Of a DNA stretch of 64,000 nt, positions 35,886 through 44,237 are shown one piece after another. This DNA comes from Halocatena marina (GTDB lineage: Archaea > Halobacteriota > Halobacteria > Halobacteriales > Haloarculaceae): NCBI RefSeq assembly GCF_023276375.1, contig NZ_JALLPK010000001.1, positions 1,364,001 through 1,428,000 on the forward strand. Reading direction: 5' to 3'. A program made the position numbers and the translations under genes. The notes below the pieces were generated by a model. It saw nothing but the letters and a program-made list of their open reading frames with translations, was not told where the DNA came from and searched no databases. Position 1 is the stretch's first letter, and each line of letters begins with the position of its first letter.

Positions 35886-36962
35886 TTACTCACCCCTCCC
35901 AGTTCTTGCGAGGACTCGCTCTCGAATACGTTCTTGTGTGGCATACAACAGAATGGCGATCAATAGCACGAACCCGTTGATCATCTGGATTTGGGTCGCC
36001 TCAATGGCCGGGCTATTATCCAGTGCTGTTTGGATGATCTCGATGAGGATAACGCCGCCAAGCGCACCCGTGACCTTTCCCCGTCCACCGAAGAGGCTAA
36101 CGCCACCGATAACAGCCCCAGCAAATGCCTGAAAGAGTAGATTCTCGCCGATAAGCGGCGGTACGATGCCGATGAACCCCGTGATCAACAGCCCTGCGAG
36201 TGCCGAGAGCAGACCGCTGATCGTGTACACCGCGATGATGATCCGGTCGGTGTTGATTCCGACCTCGCGTGCGGCATTAGCGTCACTACCGACGGCGTAC
36301 ACCGCCTGACCGAACCGAGTGTACTTCATCACGACACCGAAGGCGATGAATGCTCCGAGCACGAGTCCAATGGCAATAAGAGCGGTACTTCCTGGCAGAA
36401 TGTACCCCACCGGAAGCTCCGTAACAGGCTGGGTCTGCATGGCGGTCTTTGCGCCCTCTAAGATGATGAGAAACGCCAGTGTCTGCAAGAAGGGGTTCAG
36501 CCCAACCTTGGCGATCATCACGCCGTTCACGACACCAATAACGAGACCGATAACGAGGATGAGAACAAAGCCCAGCAGTGCGCTGTCAGAGTAGTTCCAG
36601 CAGCTCGGGCAGTTGCCGAGAACCATTCCGGTGAACATCGCAGAGAATCCCGCGATGGCACCGATCGAAAGGTCAAAATGTCCAGAGAGGAGCGTAACGC
36701 TCTCGGCAAGCACGAGAAGACCGAGCGGTGCCCCCGCCCAGAAGATGAGTTGGATACTCGAAGCGCTGGCCAGGGTCTGCGGAACGAATGCGAGGACGCC
36801 AAGAATCACGATCGCGAGAATTGGCCAGATCATGTTGTCCAGCAGTGACAACAGCAAGCTGTCCGTGTCCTCGAAAAATCGACCGATGACGATATTTTCT
36901 CCGTTCATGATTGACTGAATCGAAATACGTCCATTTCCATTTTTATGCCTCTCCCCAGACAT
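35886..36962 (-). CDS. Sugar ABC importer permease (RbsC/FrcC-like)
   Basis: A 358-residue BPD_transp_2 permease with about ten membrane helices. Typical segments are ESVTLLSGHFDLSIGAIAGF, GVVNGVMIAKVGLNPFLQTL (the cytoplasmic coupling region) and YAVGSDANAAREVGINTDR, ending GAVIGGVSLFGGRGKVTGAL. The start at 36962 overlaps the binding-protein gene by 20 bases; an ATG at 36908 would leave a short gap and is an alternative. It forms a transporter with the proteins encoded at 35086 and 36943. Confidence 0.9.
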   Translation of the reverse strand: MSGERHKNGNGRISIQSIMNGENIVIGRFFEDTDSLLLSLLDNMIWPILAIVILGVLAFVPQTLASASSIQLIFWAGAPLGLLVLAESVTLLSGHFDLSIGAIAGFSAMFTGMVLGNCPSCWNYSDSALLGFVLILVIGLVIGVVNGVMIAKVGLNPFLQTLAFLIILEGAKTAMQTQPVTELPVGYILPGSTALIAIGLVLGAFIAFGVVMKYTRFGQAVYAVGSDANAAREVGINTDRIIIAVYTISGLLSALAGLLITGFIGIVPPLIGENLLFQAFAGAVIGGVSLFGGRGKVTGALGGVILIEIIQTALDNSPAIEATQIQMINGFVLLIAILLYATQERIRERVLARTGRGE

Positions 36963-38088
36963 TACCCCAAAGGAACGGTTTGTCGGCGTTCTCTTGGGTT
37001 ATGACGATGCTGTTCGTTTTGAACCACGGATGTCCGTTTTGTTCTTTCATTTCGGCCGGTGCCCAGATCGATTCCGACCAAAGATCAACGCCCTTGTGTT
37101 GACCCGATTTGACAGTGAAATCATCCGCCGTGACTGTCGAGTCCACGTCGGGAATCGCATCCATCGAGTGTCCGTTCTCGATGTACTGTTTCATCATCGC
37201 GATTGCGATAGGGTTGTAGAAGTAGTTTGGTTGATCGATGGCAGCGTCGATCATTCCCTGCTTAACCAGTGGATTTACCTCCGGACTGCCGTCCATCTGT
37301 GTCAGCACAATATGCTTGCTGTCACCCTTTTTGAAGAGCAGATTGAGGTTTCGAAGTGCTTGGACTACACCAAGACCCATCGATAAATTTCCGGAGTAGA
37401 TTCCGTGAGGTTTTTTGTTCGCGTTGATCCATTCTTGGGTCTTCTCGAGAGCCGTATCGCGTGCATAATCAGCGTTGATTGTTTTCACGACTGTCACGTC
37501 GTTGTTCGACTTCATCACATCAAGGAAGCCCTGGCTGCGTTGGTTCGCCGACTGGTTGCCCTGACTGCCACGAATGTTCAGCACCTTCCACGGTTTTTTA
37601 TTGGGCTTTTGTGCTTTCAGTGCCTTGAGCATCTGCTTTGCGCATTTCTCACCCCCTTCGTAGTTACTGAATCCCGTATACATCGGAACGTTCGTACTCG
37701 CTGTGTCGGCGTTAGTAGCGAACACTGGGACATTTTTCTTCATCGCATAATCGATGGCAGTTTTTGCGGCACCAGTCTGCCAGACACCCACGAGGATTCC
37801 GTCGAAGTCCTTGTTAGCGAAATCTCGGATGTCTTTGACCTGTTTCTGTGCGCTCTGCTGGTTTGGTCTAACTTCAATCTGGATGTTCTGATCCTTCGCG
37901 TAGAGCTTCGCTGCCTCGTTGTACGCGGTGATCCAGGCTCCACCACGAACGTACGAGGTCATTCCGAGTTTCTTGAGCTTGTCACTACCGCCTCCACTTC
38001 CAGCAATATCCCCCAGACAACCTGCGATCCCTGCGACACCGACCGTTCCCGCTGCCCTGAGAAAACCTCTCCTGCCAATATTATACAT
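36943..38088 (-). CDS. Sugar ABC importer substrate-binding lipoprotein (RbsB-like)
   Basis: A 381-residue periplasmic-binding-protein-like family 4 member, exported by the Tat pathway (GRRGFLRAAGTVG) and lipid-anchored at the Cys in AGIAGCLG, as usual for haloarchaeal binding proteins. The mature part is LacI/RbsB-like: ITAYNEAAKLYAKDQNIQIE, FDGILVGVWQTGAAKTAIDY, VPVFATNADTAS, VLNIRGSQGNQSANQRSQGF and VLTQMDGSPEVNPLVKQGMI. It is the first gene of the three-gene importer operon. A GTATTAAT box at 38115-38122 read on the minus strand lies 30 bases before its start, supporting a leaderless transcript. Confidence 0.92.
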   Translation of the reverse strand: MYNIGRRGFLRAAGTVGVAGIAGCLGDIAGSGGGSDKLKKLGMTSYVRGGAWITAYNEAAKLYAKDQNIQIEVRPNQQSAQKQVKDIRDFANKDFDGILVGVWQTGAAKTAIDYAMKKNVPVFATNADTASTNVPMYTGFSNYEGGEKCAKQMLKALKAQKPNKKPWKVLNIRGSQGNQSANQRSQGFLDVMKSNNDVTVVKTINADYARDTALEKTQEWINANKKPHGIYSGNLSMGLGVVQALRNLNLLFKKGDSKHIVLTQMDGSPEVNPLVKQGMIDAAIDQPNYFYNPIAIAMMKQYIENGHSMDAIPDVDSTVTADDFTVKSGQHKGVDLWSESIWAPAEMKEQNGHPWFKTNSIVITQENADKPFLWGNVWGEA

Positions 38089-38114
38089 GGCTATGACAGG
38101 TATGATGATAGGTA

Positions 38115-38122
38115 GTATTAAT
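38115..38122 (-). promoter_or_regulatory. TATA-like box of the sugar importer operon
   Basis: Minus-strand ATTAATAC is centred about 30 bases before the ATG at 38088. Confidence 0.5.
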
Positions 38123-38380
38123 CCTGGGGTCGTTAGTTCCTGTAGTCGAGCGATACCAGCAGTGAAATTCGATGAAATGAGATGTACAGGACAGCAGAGA
38201 TATTGTTATAGGTGCGTTGTATACAGAATCACCTCTCAACAGAGATCGACAGCAGCGATGTCTCTGCACGTTGTGGTTGACTCGAGTGTTGTGAGTCGTC
38301 CCCAGCTACGCCTGTCGTACGCTCACGTGCACTACGAGCAGGTCGCTGAGATACGAGACGCGATGAATGAACGAGCGAGG

Positions 38381-39052
38381 TTAGTACTCTTCTCGGTGAA
38401 GTACTTCGTCGACAGCACGACGAGGGAGACGTTCGGGTTCCTCGCCACCGCTCGGACCAACAGCGATTAGCATAACCGGGATTTTGTCGTCAGGAACTCC
38501 AAGATACTCAGCGATACCCTCAGCGTCGAAACCAATCATAGGTGTCGCGGAAAGTCCGCGAGCATGTGCCGAATGAAGGAGGTTTGCTGCGGCGAGACTA
38601 GCATTCCGGATGCCGTAGTCGCGTCCCATACGATCGTCGGCGTACAGACCAACAGTCTGCTCTTTGGTCTGCTCTGCCGTTTCCTCGTCCATCCGTCCGG
38701 CTTCGGCCCACTCTTCGAACACGCGGTCGGCCGTTTCGGGAGTGGTGTGCCCAACGACGAGGATAGCCGTGCCAGCATCCCGAATGTGCTCTTGGCCGAA
38801 GGCGAGTTCGACGACGTCATCGAGCCGGTCATCGTCTTGGACAGCGACAAACTCCCACGGCTGAAGATTGTACGAAGACGGTGCGAGTGTCGTATCTTCT
38901 ATGAGCGCTTTAAGCGTCTCGTCATCGAGATCCGTATCGGGGTCGAAATTGTGACCCGACCGGCGCGTTCGCAGGGCTTCAACTGCCTTCGGAAACGTTT
39001 CGTCGTGAGCGACGTCGACACTACGGATGTCTGTATTTGGCGTGGAACGCAT
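38381..39052 (-). CDS. Nitroreductase-family FMN oxidoreductase
   Basis: A 223-residue nitroreductase-like flavoprotein. The FMN-binding RRS motif is in ALRTRRSGHNFDP, followed by LIEDTTLAPSSYNLQPWEFV with the conserved Ser-x-Asn-x-Gln-Pro-W. HIRDAGTAILVVGH, DYGIRNASLAAANLLHSAHA and a late LPRRAVDEVLH complete the family pattern. Members reduce nitro compounds, quinones or flavins with NAD(P)H in the cytoplasm. The ATG at 39052 was preferred over a GTG at 39061 because GGAG lies eight bases before it. It stands between the sugar importer and a small membrane protein without an obvious functional link. Confidence 0.88.
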   Translation of the reverse strand: MRSTPNTDIRSVDVAHDETFPKAVEALRTRRSGHNFDPDTDLDDETLKALIEDTTLAPSSYNLQPWEFVAVQDDDRLDDVVELAFGQEHIRDAGTAILVVGHTTPETADRVFEEWAEAGRMDEETAEQTKEQTVGLYADDRMGRDYGIRNASLAAANLLHSAHARGLSATPMIGFDAEGIAEYLGVPDDKIPVMLIAVGPSGGEEPERLPRRAVDEVLHREEY

Positions 39053-39281
39053 CCTAATCACTCCTTGTACATCGGGTAATAAATCCGTTCGCTAACATCT
39101 TTGTCAGGTAGTAACAGAACTGTAACCGGTGTTCATCGTTTTAAACAGGTCAGTGAATGTATGGATATCGCGACAGTTTGGTGATAAATGTGTTTTCTCA
39201 TACAAACTACGTCATCGAAAAATGGTGAAAGTATTTAGAATAGACATAATTTTTTTGAGTCACTCCTCCATTGCTCTCCGT

Positions 39282-39668
39282 ATGTCCGATCAATCGACCG
39301 TCGTAGACAACTCGCACTCACTGATGAATGTTCCATCGAATCCTATCGCATACATTGCCATTCTTACAGCACTCATTTCTGCGGCCATCCATTTGTTTCT
39401 CGCACCGAAAGTGATCGGGTTCGATCAGACAACGGGGCTGTTGTTCGTTCTTAATGGCCTCGGGTTTATTGGCGGCATTCTTGTCTTCCTGACCAGATAC
39501 TGGCGGCGTGAATTCTATCTTGTGGCCGTTGGATACGCGCTTGCAACCATCGTCGCCTTCTTTGCGATGGGTGGTCCCACCAACATGCTCTCCATTAGTT
39601 CGAAAATAGCCGAAGCTGTGCTCGCACTCGCTGCCACGTACCTCTATCTCTCCACCAACACCGCATGA
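39282..39668 (+). CDS. Small four-helix membrane protein, paralogue of the one at 1733
   Basis: A 128-residue membrane protein. After a polar start (MSDQSTVVDNSHSL) come four hydrophobic segments: AYIAILTALISAAIHLFLAP, LFVLNGLGFIGGILVFL, YLVAVGYALATIVAFFAM and AEAVLALAATYLYLS. The HLxxxP.....TGLLFVLNGLGF and RYWRREFYL segments align with the protein at 1733-2092. The start at 39282 is where the polar N-terminus begins; the longer frame upstream overlaps AT-rich noncoding sequence. Function unknown. Confidence 0.72.
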   Translation: MSDQSTVVDNSHSLMNVPSNPIAYIAILTALISAAIHLFLAPKVIGFDQTTGLLFVLNGLGFIGGILVFLTRYWRREFYLVAVGYALATIVAFFAMGGPTNMLSISSKIAEAVLALAATYLYLSTNTA

Positions 39669-39881
39669 AACGTTGGTCTATCCTTCGATTCGATACAAGG
39701 ACGGGGCCGCCGACGTTGATACCGTTGGTGAGTTCGCTTATTCGCAAGTGGACGCCGAACACAACGCTGGTTGCGAGATGAGTGTGTCCTCACGAATCCA
39801 GTGGGGCAGATCGTCTGGTTCGCCACCGGTGAAAACGAAGAACGATTCGAATCTTCCGGCGAGGGATCTGGAGAATACCCT

Positions 39882-40943
39882 TCAGGTGATCTCTCCGACC
39901 TCTAGCGTGACACCGTCGAACTCGGTGATGAAGTCGGCACCGAACGCAGAGGACGGTGTTTGAAAGCCTGATTCGACCTCATCTGAGAGAACCCGCCGAG
40001 CCGATTCGACAGCTGTAGCCGCTGTCACATCGTAGATACCGGGAGTAGTGAGGCGCGCAGTTGCGCGGTCGCCAGCACCGTTTGTGACTTCACCAAAGAG
40101 ACGTGTCGTGCTCTGTATGCGTTCGTCCTGTGTCGGCCCCGAAACGAGGCAATCGGTGGCGTAAAGCAGCAGCTGCTGGATGGGTCCGAACGTGAGTATC
40201 GGAGTGACGGCCGTTCCGTAGCGCATCGACCGCACGGCCGCTTGCGGGACTGTTGCGTACGTCTCAATGGTTCCAATACCAGTCGAGTAGTATGCAGTCG
40301 ATAGCGCGCCCCACGGGACCATTACCCCTGTCTGTTCCCCGGAGCCAAAGTCGAATTCACGGGATTGCCAAGCGGGAGAGACGCTCTGAATTTCGCCGTC
40401 CTCACGCATAGCACTCGGTCGATTGACACTCTCGATGATGGACTTGACAGTCCCCGGTGAGAAGTTTTCGAGTCCATCCAGCGCGAGAGTGAGATGCTCT
40501 GTCTCCGGGAGTTTGGCGTTGAGTATCGCGGCGAGACAGTCCGTTGGAACCACATCGAAGCCGACGCCTGGAAGCAGCGTCACGTCGGCGGTTTCGGCCT
40601 CACGATCACGTTCCGCGATTGATTCGAGCACCTCGACACGTCCGGCGATATCGAGGTAATTGGTGCCTGTCTCGAGACAGGCATCGATGAGTGGCTCTGC
40701 TGTCCCTGAAAACGGGCCTGCACAGTTCAGCACAGCATCGACATCTGCAATGGATGATTCGATGATGTCTGGATGAGTGAGGCTGAACGCCTGATGATCA
40801 AGTTCGAATTCCGTTGCTTGCTCTTCGAGCGGTTCGGCGCGTCGGCCCGCCACAATCGGCGTGGCTCCGTCGTCGACGGCTCTCCGAGTGATGAGATCAC
40901 CGGTGTAGCCGTACGACCCGTAGATGAGCAAGGTTCCGTCCAT
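39882..40943 (-). CDS. Saccharopine-dehydrogenase-like NAD(P)-binding oxidoreductase
   Basis: A 353-residue protein with an N-terminal Rossmann fold LLIYGSYGYTGDLITRRAVD and the dinucleotide-contacting IVAGRRAEPLEEQATEF. DAVLNCAGPFSGTAEPLIDA and CLETGTNYLDIAGRVEVLES are characteristic of the Sacchrp_dh_NADP / trans-acting enoyl reductase group, as is TLLPGVGFDVVPTDCLA. Members include lipid-related trans-acting enoyl reductases in mycobacteria and many uncharacterised oxidoreductases; lysine metabolism is not implied. The gene faces the small membrane protein gene and is followed on its other side by a decayed region. Confidence 0.85.
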   Translation of the reverse strand: MDGTLLIYGSYGYTGDLITRRAVDDGATPIVAGRRAEPLEEQATEFELDHQAFSLTHPDIIESSIADVDAVLNCAGPFSGTAEPLIDACLETGTNYLDIAGRVEVLESIAERDREAETADVTLLPGVGFDVVPTDCLAAILNAKLPETEHLTLALDGLENFSPGTVKSIIESVNRPSAMREDGEIQSVSPAWQSREFDFGSGEQTGVMVPWGALSTAYYSTGIGTIETYATVPQAAVRSMRYGTAVTPILTFGPIQQLLLYATDCLVSGPTQDERIQSTTRLFGEVTNGAGDRATARLTTPGIYDVTAATAVESARRVLSDEVESGFQTPSSAFGADFITEFDGVTLEVGEIT

Positions 40944-41411
40944 AGTGGTAGTTGTCTTTCCAGTACGTTAATTGTGATCATGGTTCATTCTCCTCAGAGA
41001 TACGGTTGACTACGGTCTGCAACCATACGGAGAAAGATGAATCCTACCCTCGGAATTGAACATATATTATCGTATTTTTCTCTGTAACGACAGTGATTCG
41101 ATCATCATCCTTCGATCTACAATAGCGTGAATAATCAGTCATATTTGCTGCAGTATCGACAATAGGATACTTTCATCCAGTTTCTCAGGAATGGATCTAA
41201 TATCGCCGTGGAAAACACAGAGCAGATGATAGATACGATCGAACATCTCGTTCATCTATAGGTGAGTGAATACATTATTGAATTGTTATATTCAATTATT
41301 ACTGTTTGTATAGTTTCTGATTGGAGAGCAAGTACGGAGGACGAGAGGGGTCTCGTCTTCGATCATCTAATTACAACCCGTTTCGCTGTACTGGATCAGT
41401 TGCTGGAGCAG

Positions 41412-41576
41412 CACGATAACCACGTCTGTGTTGGTTGATAAGCGATGGATGTCCGTGGCAACCGCATCGGGATCGGGCAGCTCTCCGAGAGCGAAAAACT
41501 AGAGGCCGACACCGTCGACAGGAACGCCACGGTCAAGGAGTCGTTTCATACGATCGGAGAGCGCGTCAGCGAAACA
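41412..41576 (-). pseudogene. Remnant of a GH10 endo-1,4-beta-xylanase
   Basis: The minus strand reads CFADALSDRMKRLLDRGVPV then DGVGL, a stop (at 41501-41499), and in the same frame FFALGELPDPDAVATDIHRL then STNTDVVIV. This matches the GH10 stretch KADALYxLVxxLLxRGVPIDGVGLQ...LG.LPDPxAVAxxIRRL, located between the acid/base and nucleophile glutamates. About 55 codons of an enzyme that normally exceeds 330 remain, with an in-frame stop and no catalytic Glu. It shows that a xylanase once stood beside the uronate genes. Confidence 0.7.
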
Positions 41577-41612
41577 CACCGGTAGTGTGAACGGACGCGT
41601 CGAGAGACACAT

Positions 41613-41620
41613 CAGTTAAG
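41613..41620 (+). promoter_or_regulatory. TATA-like box of the mannonate dehydratase gene
   Basis: CAGTTAAG is centred 29 bases before the ATG at 41646, the leaderless spacing. Confidence 0.4.
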
Positions 41621-41645
41621 ATGTCTGCGATACGAACACGAACTG

Positions 41646-42698
41646 ATGTCCGCCAACGACCGAGGAGATGTACCTGTGGAGCAACCGGACGGGCTTCCGA
41701 TGCGGGTGGGACTGGGACAGTTCATGGAACCAACTGCAGAGCGTCTGCGGTTCATCAAGCAACTCGGGGCCAATGATATCGTTCTGAACATGTACAAATA
41801 CGACGATCCTGACTACGAACATATGCCCGACAACGATCGAATGCCACTGTCGGGTGATGGGGAGTGGTCGGCCGAGAATCTGTTCGCGCTACGTAAGCGC
41901 GTCGAAGATGCTGGGATTCGACTGTACGCCATCGAGAACGTTCCGGTCTCGTTCTACGAGGATATGATGCTCGGTGGAACAAAGCGCGACGAGCAACTGA
42001 AAAAGCTCAAGACAACAGTACGGAACATGGGTGAGGCTGGAATTCCTCTCTTTGGCTATCATTGGGCACCAGCGGGCGTGTGGCGAACCAGCACCGAGAC
42101 AGTCCGCGGGGGCGCTACCGTCTCAGCGTTCGACGGTCGAGAGACGGACACGAGCTATACCCACGGACGTGAATACACGGAAGCTGAGCTGTGGGAGAAC
42201 TATGAACACTTCTTGCGTGAACTGCTCCCTGTCGCCGAGGAGGCAGGTGTCAAGCTGTGTCTGCATCCCAGTGACCCACCAATGAAGACTCTCGGTGGGA
42301 TTCCACAGCTAGCGCGAAGCTTCGAGAATTTTAAGCGGGCGATGGAACTCGTTCCGAGCGAGAATCACGGACTGGAGTTCTGTCTCGGTTGTTGGTCGGA
42401 GATGGACGAAAACGTGGCAGAAGTAATCAGGTATTTCGGCGAACGGGATAAACTGTTCTATGTTCACTTTCGTGATGTGGAGGGAACGATCCCCGTGTTC
42501 AAGGAAACGTTCATCGACGAAGGGAACTACGACGAGTACGCGGTTCTAAAACTGCTGGACGAGGTGGGGTTTTCGGGTGTGATGATCCCGGATCATACGC
42601 CGCATTTGGAGGGCGACAGTGATTGGGAACACCGTGGGCGCGCGTACACTGCCGGCTATCTGAGAGGAATGCTCACAGCACTCCGTTCAGAGCAGTGA
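41646..42698 (+). CDS. uxuA: Mannonate dehydratase
   Basis: A 350-residue TIM-barrel enzyme of the UxuA family (EC 4.2.1.8), which dehydrates D-mannonate to 2-dehydro-3-deoxy-D-gluconate in the glucuronate pathway. Family segments include MRVGLGQFMEPTAERLRFIK, GANDIVLNMYKYDD, IPLFGYHWAPAGVWRTS, VKLCLHPSDPPMKTLGGIPQ, LEFCLGCWSEM, LFYVHFRDVEGTIPVFKETF and GVMIPDHTP. The His and Asp of HPSDPP, the Cys of LGCWSEM and the His of VHFRD and PDHTP are at metal-site positions. It faces the glucuronate isomerase gene, its pathway partner, tail to tail with a 49-base gap. An alternative member of the family acting on another aldonate cannot be excluded. Confidence 0.92.
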   Translation: MSANDRGDVPVEQPDGLPMRVGLGQFMEPTAERLRFIKQLGANDIVLNMYKYDDPDYEHMPDNDRMPLSGDGEWSAENLFALRKRVEDAGIRLYAIENVPVSFYEDMMLGGTKRDEQLKKLKTTVRNMGEAGIPLFGYHWAPAGVWRTSTETVRGGATVSAFDGRETDTSYTHGREYTEAELWENYEHFLRELLPVAEEAGVKLCLHPSDPPMKTLGGIPQLARSFENFKRAMELVPSENHGLEFCLGCWSEMDENVAEVIRYFGERDKLFYVHFRDVEGTIPVFKETFIDEGNYDEYAVLKLLDEVGFSGVMIPDHTPHLEGDSDWEHRGRAYTAGYLRGMLTALRSEQ

Positions 42699-42747
42699 TG
42701 CTGGACGCATTCAGCAGTAACAGTGGTTCGAATCGACTCGGTTTAGA

Positions 42748-44112
42748 TCAAAAGCCAAAGAGCTTCTTGGGACGATCATAGGCAATGTGCTCGACCAGAT
42801 CGTGTGCAACTTCGATCGGTATCCGGCCACGTTCGACGTGATTCCCGACGACGTTTGCAAGCGACCGTCGGAACATCTCGAAGCGCGATCCGTACGAGAG
42901 AAGCTTTCGAGAGTCGCTGACCATTCCTGCGTGATTTGCGAGGAGATCGACCGACCCCATGTAATCGAGCTGGTGTTCCATCCCGAAGGAGCTATCATTA
43001 AACCACCACGCGGCCCCAACACTCACATTCGGAAAGGCCCGTGAGATGGTCGTAATCGTCGGATACTGCGTCGGATCGACGCAGTAGAGGACAATCTCAC
43101 ATTCCTCGTCGAATACATTCATGAAGTGGCGGATGTTTTCTGCGATCTCGATGCGTTGCGTCGAGACAGTGCCCCCGGAGGCCGAACCAATCCTCTCGTA
43201 GAGTTTGGTCCGGTAGTCTCGAAGCGGTCCGATGTGTAACTGGGTGACCCACCCATTCTCGACGTTTAATTCGCCGATGTATTCGAGCATAAATGCCTTG
43301 AAGTCGCCGATTTCACGCTCACTCAGCGAGCGTCCCTCGCGCTCTTTCCGATAGATCGTTCGTGCCCGCGTCTTACTCACTGGACGGGAGACGGGTTCGT
43401 GGATCCCCAAATCGCTCGCTCGACAGCCATGTTCCTGGAAGAAGTCGTGAGTCGTCGCTAACGCGTCGAGAAAGCCGTCGAAGTCGTCTGTTGCAGTTCC
43501 GGTCGAGTCAGCCAATTCGTCAACAAAATCATTCCACGGTGGCGTTTCAATATTCACAGCACGATCCGCGCGCCACGTCGGTCGGATGTCCACACCAGAC
43601 ACCTCGTCGACGGCTCGCTCGTGATATTCGAGTTTTGAGGTCGGATCGTCGGTGCTACAGATCACCTCTACATCCATCTCCCGAAGAAGTTCCTGCGGTT
43701 GCATATCGATACGTTGGAGCTGTCTCTTCGTCTCCTGCCAGATTTCGTCTGCTGTCTCTGCTGAGATTGGCGTCTCGATTCCGAACCGTCGCTTCAGATC
43801 GAGGTGAATCCACTCGTAGGTCGGATTCCCCGCAAACTCGGGAAAAACCGTCGCTAGCGCGTTCCACTTCTCGCGGTTCGGCGCGTCACCGGTGATCAAC
43901 TCCTCATCGACACCGCGCTTTCGCATCGCCGCCCAGACGTAGTGATCGGTCGCTGCTTCAACCTCCCAAACGTCGTTCCAACCGTCATTTTCGACGATCT
44001 CGACGACATCCGCATGACTGTGAGGGTCGAGAATCGGTGATTCAGCAATCACATCGTACAGCTCGCAGGCAGTGTCCGTCTCAAGCAAGTACGCTTCACC
44101 GAGGAAATTCAT
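42748..44112 (-). CDS. uxaC: Glucuronate (uronate) isomerase
   Basis: A 454-residue amidohydrolase-fold isomerase (EC 5.3.1.12) converting D-glucuronate to D-fructuronate, or D-galacturonate to D-tagaturonate. The N-terminal metal site is SPILDPHSHADVVEIVEN. DMQPQELLREMDVEVICSTD followed by DDPTSKLEYH is the typical middle motif, with VDIRPTWRAD soon after. The C-terminal catalytic region has NGWVTQLHIGPLRD, AWWFNDSSFGMEHQLDYM and LANHAGMVSDSRKLLSYGSR. A strong TATA-like box at 44138-44145 supports the start. It makes the substrate that a fructuronate reductase would pass to UxuA. Confidence 0.93.
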   Translation of the reverse strand: MNFLGEAYLLETDTACELYDVIAESPILDPHSHADVVEIVENDGWNDVWEVEAATDHYVWAAMRKRGVDEELITGDAPNREKWNALATVFPEFAGNPTYEWIHLDLKRRFGIETPISAETADEIWQETKRQLQRIDMQPQELLREMDVEVICSTDDPTSKLEYHERAVDEVSGVDIRPTWRADRAVNIETPPWNDFVDELADSTGTATDDFDGFLDALATTHDFFQEHGCRASDLGIHEPVSRPVSKTRARTIYRKEREGRSLSEREIGDFKAFMLEYIGELNVENGWVTQLHIGPLRDYRTKLYERIGSASGGTVSTQRIEIAENIRHFMNVFDEECEIVLYCVDPTQYPTITTISRAFPNVSVGAAWWFNDSSFGMEHQLDYMGSVDLLANHAGMVSDSRKLLSYGSRFEMFRRSLANVVGNHVERGRIPIEVAHDLVEHIAYDRPKKLFGF

Positions 44113-44137
44113 GGTAATCGAGATCGTGGTGGCCAGA

Positions 44138-44145
44138 ATATAAAT
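44138..44145 (-). promoter_or_regulatory. TATA box of the uronate isomerase gene
   Basis: Minus-strand ATTTATAT is centred 29 bases before the ATG at 44112. One of the strongest TATA matches in the window. Confidence 0.6.
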
Positions 44146-44203
44146 CTAGAGATCGCACACAACGATGAAGGAACGTGTTAGAATATGTCGAATTTGGACA
44201 ATC

Positions 44204-44212
44204 AATTATTTA
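44204..44212 (+). promoter_or_regulatory. TATA-like box of the LLM oxidoreductase gene
   Basis: AATTATTTA is centred 30 bases before the ATG at 44238 and too close to the ATG at 44217, so it selects 44238 as the start. Confidence 0.5.
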
Positions 44213-44237
44213 CTCCATGCAATCAATATCGGACTCA

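Larger units (their letters stand above)
40944..41645. other. Decayed stretch before mannonate dehydratase gene
   Basis: AT-rich between 41040 and 41330. It contains a recognisable GH10 xylanase fragment on the minus strand (41412-41576) and, at the right end, the promoter of the mannonate dehydratase gene. No intact gene is present. Confidence 0.6.

Noticed and set aside
37919..38470. Plus-strand frame of 183 codons across the sugar-binding-protein start
   Set aside because: Antisense to the binding-protein gene for much of its length, and it lacks any domain.
42711..42760. tRNA T-loop-like GGTTCGAATC near the end of the uronate isomerase gene
   Set aside because: The flanking bases cannot form the T-stem and no acceptor stem or anticodon arm fits.
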